64,000 nt of DNA from Stappia taiwanensis (lineage in GTDB: Bacteria > Pseudomonadota > Alphaproteobacteria > Rhizobiales > Stappiaceae). The stretch lies in the NCBI RefSeq assembly GCF_014635285.1, contig NZ_BMCR01000004.1:1-64000 (forward strand), written 5' to 3'. This document shows, in pieces, positions 61,519 to 64,000 of this stretch (position 1 is its first letter; each line of letters opens with the position of its first letter). The notes below the pieces were generated by a model. The model did not search any database and was not told the DNA's origin. It worked only from the letters and a program-made list of their open reading frames with translations. Made by a program: the position numbers and the translations under genes.

Positions 61519-62127
61519 TCAGCCTTGCGCGAGGATCGGCGCCGGCTCGCCCACCGTGTAGCCGAACTCCTCGGCCGCATCGGTCAGCCACTCGGTAAAG
61601 GTGGCGGTGAGGCTGCTGGGAACCAGAAGGTCGAAATCCTCGACCGAGCGGCGCAAGATCACCACCGGCACCTGATGAATGACGCTTTGTGCCAGCGATC
61701 CCGGGTCGAAGGCCTTGGGGTCGAAATCGATGGTCACGGCCTTGTTGAGAAGCGCCGGCGCATCGGCGCCGCTGATGCGCAGCAGGTGGCGGGCTGGGGC
61801 CAGATCGACCACCGCCGCCTCCTCTTCGGGAAAAGCCTCGGCGAGGCGTCGCGCATCCTCCACCTCGGCGGACAGCCACAGGAAGCGTCCGAAGGCGAGC
61901 CAGCCAAGCAGCGCCGGCGCGTGGGCGGAAAACCGGCCGGGCCGACCGGGAACCGCGCCCTCGCACAACTCCCCGAGCCGTTTGGCAACCGTCTCCAGCC
62001 GGTTCGGCCAGGAGCCGATCTCCAGCGCCGCGCCGAAGGACACATCGCGGATCAGAATTGTCGCGTCTTCGCGTCCGCCAGAGGTTCCCGGCACAAGCTG
62101 TCCGGAGGCGGACAAGGCATCAGACAT
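61519..62127 (-). CDS. Sarcosine oxidase gamma subunit-like protein
   Basis: A 202-residue protein of SoxG size and type. Recognisable parts are IRDVSFGAALEIGSWPNRLETV near the start and ARHLLRISGADAPALLNKAVTIDFDPKAF in the middle, followed by SVIHQVPVVILR. In heterotetrameric sarcosine oxidase the gamma subunit helps form the THF-linked cavity of the alpha subunit. AAGGAG lies 9 nt before the ATG at 62127. It follows a truncated alpha-like gene, in the usual soxA-soxG order, but no soxB or soxD is inside the window. Confidence 0.8.
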   Translation of the reverse strand: MSDALSASGQLVPGTSGGREDATILIRDVSFGAALEIGSWPNRLETVAKRLGELCEGAVPGRPGRFSAHAPALLGWLAFGRFLWLSAEVEDARRLAEAFPEEEAAVVDLAPARHLLRISGADAPALLNKAVTIDFDPKAFDPGSLAQSVIHQVPVVILRRSVEDFDLLVPSSLTATFTEWLTDAAEEFGYTVGEPAPILAQG

Positions 62128-62366
62128 GCAGATCGGCTCCTTCAGGGTCTGAGAAACGGGGTGCGACGCCCCTGAAAGATTCCCGCCCAGCGGGAACGCG
62201 CTGTCATGACCGGCTTGCCACGCATCCTGCGTGGCACCACGGCAGGATGCCAGGGGCCGGACACCAGCGAACGGGCCGTCGCGGTGAGGCCCGACAGTCT
62301 CCCGTCCGCCGCCGAAGGTCAAGGGGCCGACAGGGGCGCGAAGACCTGCCGCGCCCGTCAGTTTCC
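62128..62366. other. Gap between truncated soxA-like and soxG-like genes
   Basis: These 239 bp are where a full alpha subunit would need roughly 1.2 kb more for its GcvT domain. The minus strand stays open in the soxG frame without recognisable family sequence, and I find no GcvT remnant. An AGACCTGCC string at 62342-62350 resembles a cobalamin-box core but lacks the rest of a riboswitch. Confidence 0.5.
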
Positions 62367-63530
62367 TTACCGGAAAAGCCTGTTTTCGGGAAAGCGGGAC
62401 AGACGCTGGCCGCGTCCACGGGCCGGCACCTCGAACAGCGGCGCATCCTCCGGCAGAAGGGCGAGATCCGACATGCCATCGCCGATGACCTCAGGGCCCG
62501 CGCCACTCTCCGGGCCGGCATCCACCCCAAGGGCGAGGGCCGCCACCCGCCCGGCCTGCGCGCCGGACGCCAGTGCGGCGGCAAGATCGATGGCCCCCGC
62601 AGCGCCGCCGCAAGAGGTCACCCCATCCGCCATGCAGGCCCGCGCCAGCTCTCCTGCCGCGACATCATGCCCCTGCGCTGTATCCGCCAGAGCGGCGAAC
62701 TGCGGGTCGGCGCTCCAGCCGCCGGAGACCAGCAGGACGTCGCAGGACATCTGCATGATGTTGACGCCGAGCACACCGGAGCGCGGGTCATAGCCGCAAA
62801 TATCAATGCCCTTCAGCCGCCGCCAGCCCCGGGTCGCGCCAACCACCGCCCCCGCCTCAAGACGGATGCCCCGCCGCATCAACTCCGCCGCCAAAGCCGG
62901 ATCGGACGCCCGGCGCGGGTCGATTACCGCCTTCACCGCAACGCCGCGATCATGCAGGGCAAGTGCCGTGCGAAGGCCCCTGGTATTGTTGGCAAACACC
63001 GCCAGCTTGCCCGGCGCGACACCCTCGGAACGGAAGACCGCTGCGAGCCCCACGGAGGTTGGCATCACACCCGGCCGGTCATTGCCGGAAAAGACGATGG
63101 GCCGCTCGCGCGCGCCGGTGGCCACCACCACATGACGCGCCCGAAGCCGCCAGCGCCCGGCGCCGCGCGGGTGTTCGAGCGCTTCGCAAACGCCCCCAGG
63201 CCGAATGCGCACCCGCAGCCCGCACCGCACCGCCACATTCGCCCGCGCCTCCAGCGCCGCGCGCCTCTCGGCAAACCATGCCGCTGGGGCAAGGCCGTCG
63301 ATCCTTGCCGCCGCGTCGAACGGGCAGTCGCAATCCGGCCCGGAGCTTTCATCGACAAGCAGCACCTGCAAGCCGGCGCGGGCGGCGCTGTCGGCGGCCA
63401 TCAGCCCCGCAGGCCCGGCGCCGATCACCAGCACATCGGCACTGAGCGTTTCCACCGGATCAGCATCCGATGCATGCGCCCCGACCTCTGCCGCGCTCCG
63501 GCGGGCGCCGGCGGCCTTACCCCAGATCAA
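62367..63530 (-). CDS. Truncated sarcosine oxidase alpha-like FAD/NAD(P)-binding protein
   Basis: A 387-residue flavoprotein matching the central part of SoxA. It has VLVIGAGPAGLMAADSAARAG near residue 35, HVVVATGARERPIVFSGNDR and PGVMPTSVGLAAVFRSEGV, all typical of the alpha subunit. The N-terminal 2Fe-2S segment of SoxA is missing, and the protein stops just after PLFEVPARGRG, where SoxA would enter its GcvT domain. The usual GGSL-type segment after the first FAD strand is absent (SSGPDCDCPF instead). It may be a decayed gene or a stand-alone oxidase module like HcnB or opine-oxidase subunits. It overlaps the upstream GNAT gene by 14 nt. Confidence 0.65.
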   Translation of the reverse strand: MIWGKAAGARRSAAEVGAHASDADPVETLSADVLVIGAGPAGLMAADSAARAGLQVLLVDESSGPDCDCPFDAAARIDGLAPAAWFAERRAALEARANVAVRCGLRVRIRPGGVCEALEHPRGAGRWRLRARHVVVATGARERPIVFSGNDRPGVMPTSVGLAAVFRSEGVAPGKLAVFANNTRGLRTALALHDRGVAVKAVIDPRRASDPALAAELMRRGIRLEAGAVVGATRGWRRLKGIDICGYDPRSGVLGVNIMQMSCDVLLVSGGWSADPQFAALADTAQGHDVAAGELARACMADGVTSCGGAAGAIDLAAALASGAQAGRVAALALGVDAGPESGAGPEVIGDGMSDLALLPEDAPLFEVPARGRGQRLSRFPENRLFR

Positions 63531-64000
63531 GGGTCGTCAGTCCGAACACGCGATGGCTCGGCCCTTCGGGCGCCGGCCCACGAAACATTCTTGTGGCCTC
63601 CAGCATTGGCGACAGGTCGCACTCCTCGGCAAGCCGCATCGCCTCGCCATTGTGTTCCGGCACCTTGAGAAACACCTCCTGCCCGCGCACCTGCGAGACG
63701 AGTGCACGCAGCAGCACCTCCGCGTCCACCGGAGTATCGGCGAACAGCGGCCCGATCTTGAACCCATCCCGGCACTGGCGAATGGCACCGAAACCGCTGA
63801 CCCGCCCCGCATCGACAAGGGCGAAGGCGCGGCGGCTGCCGCCCGGCTCCAGCCAGCGCGACAGAAACGGCGCGCGCGGCGCGGGAAAACACATGCCGTC
63901 ATAGTCGCTCAATGAGGGAAAGAGCCCGCGCCCGGCGATGGTCAGGCGCGGATCGCGCGGCGGCTCCACATACGGGAAACCAGCCATGGTCACGGTGCGA
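63517..64000 (-). CDS. GNAT acetyltransferase, C-terminal part (runs off the right edge)
   Basis: This is the last 160 codons of a gene that is open to the window edge. The C-terminal VPEHNGEAMRLAEECDLSPM, then TRMFRGPAP, matches the second domain of YitH-type GNAT proteins, where a variable residue pattern ends in T-RM--G. The visible start-like ATG near 63988 follows an in-frame RTVTM that looks like the end of a first GNAT domain, so the real start is probably outside. It precedes, and overlaps by 14 nt, the truncated soxA-like gene. Confidence 0.6.
   Translation of the reverse strand, partial: RTVTMAGFPYVEPPRDPRLTIAGRGLFPSLSDYDGMCFPAPRAPFLSRWLEPGGSRRAFALVDAGRVSGFGAIRQCRDGFKIGPLFADTPVDAEVLLRALVSQVRGQEVFLKVPEHNGEAMRLAEECDLSPMLEATRMFRGPAPEGPSHRVFGLTTLDLG

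Noticed and set aside
62336-62360. Cobalamin riboswitch suggested by AGACCTGCC
   Set aside because: The string resembles the end of a B12 box, but the upstream helices and conserved loops are missing, and it lies antisense to the soxA-like gene end with no B12-related gene downstream on that strand.
1-64000. CRISPR array, rRNA operon, prophage or integrase
   Set aside because: No regularly spaced direct repeats, rRNA sequence, phage structural genes or integrases were seen. The only arrays are the 14-bp triplet at 42887 and dispersed palindromes.

Overview
The window looks like a chromosomal segment of a GC-rich, metabolically versatile alphaproteobacterium, most likely of the order Hyphomicrobiales. 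I infer this from family content and order (aapJQMP, rpiA-DUF2059-gor, ChrR-type and GbdR-like regulators, a sarcosine-oxidase-type cluster) and from dispersed palindromic repeats. It was not tested by any search, so the genus is not assigned. No rRNA, phage or CRISPR is visible; two tRNAs (Glu-TTC, Val-CAC) and one small MITE-like element are.

Positions 1-13 kb hold housekeeping and stress genes. There is an arsenic operon (arsR-acr3-arsC) behind a perfect inverted-repeat operator, a DUF192 protein, a double cold-shock-domain protein, glyoxalase I, 5-formyl-THF cyclo-ligase, a possible structured small RNA, the rpiA-DUF2059-gor block, a soluble chemoreceptor with a PilZ domain, gph, and a LysE exporter with its Lrp-type regulator. 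Positions 13-22.5 kb hold a HETGH metalloprotease-like protein, a GbdR-like regulator, a repeat-rich intergenic region with a 271-bp MITE-like element, the aapJQMP amino-acid transporter and metC. Positions 22.5-27.5 kb carry a tightly packed lipid-remodelling operon (GT39, PAP2, GT2, LABN) and a metallophosphoesterase.

Positions 28.6-35.5 kb form a photo-oxidative-stress-like island: photolyase, FAD oxidoreductase, DUF1365, CFA-type methyltransferase, SDR and a ChrR-family cupin protein. Candidate ECF-type promoters of matching layout precede the photolyase and the ChrR gene. The set resembles the singlet-oxygen regulon and furan-fatty-acid genes of Rhodobacter. The ChrR protein has lost the cysteines of its zinc anti-sigma domain and has no sigma gene beside it. 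Then come cysK, a cardiolipin-synthase-type enzyme, an AlaX editing protein and a mercaptopyruvate sulfurtransferase.

The most interesting part is 40-62 kb, an apparent C1-demethylation island for a quaternary amine such as glycine betaine. It has formate-THF ligase, a corrinoid protein, DUF1638, a PF13769 small protein, a MetF-like reductase, a methyl-THF:corrinoid methyltransferase, a 2Fe-2S/ASKHA corrinoid activase, a BCCT transporter, a betaine-homocysteine-type methyltransferase, a dimethylglycine-dehydrogenase-like flavoprotein, a non-pyrrolysine MttB-family methyltransferase and a polyamine/quaternary-amine ABC transporter. A sarcosine oxidase gamma-like gene and a truncated alpha-like gene follow. 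The inferred flow is import, methyl transfer to the corrinoid, transfer to THF, oxidation through MetF and Fhs, and stepwise demethylation of the remaining amine. Four of its proteins carry similar arginine-rich terminal tails, which I found by reading and cannot explain from the known families.
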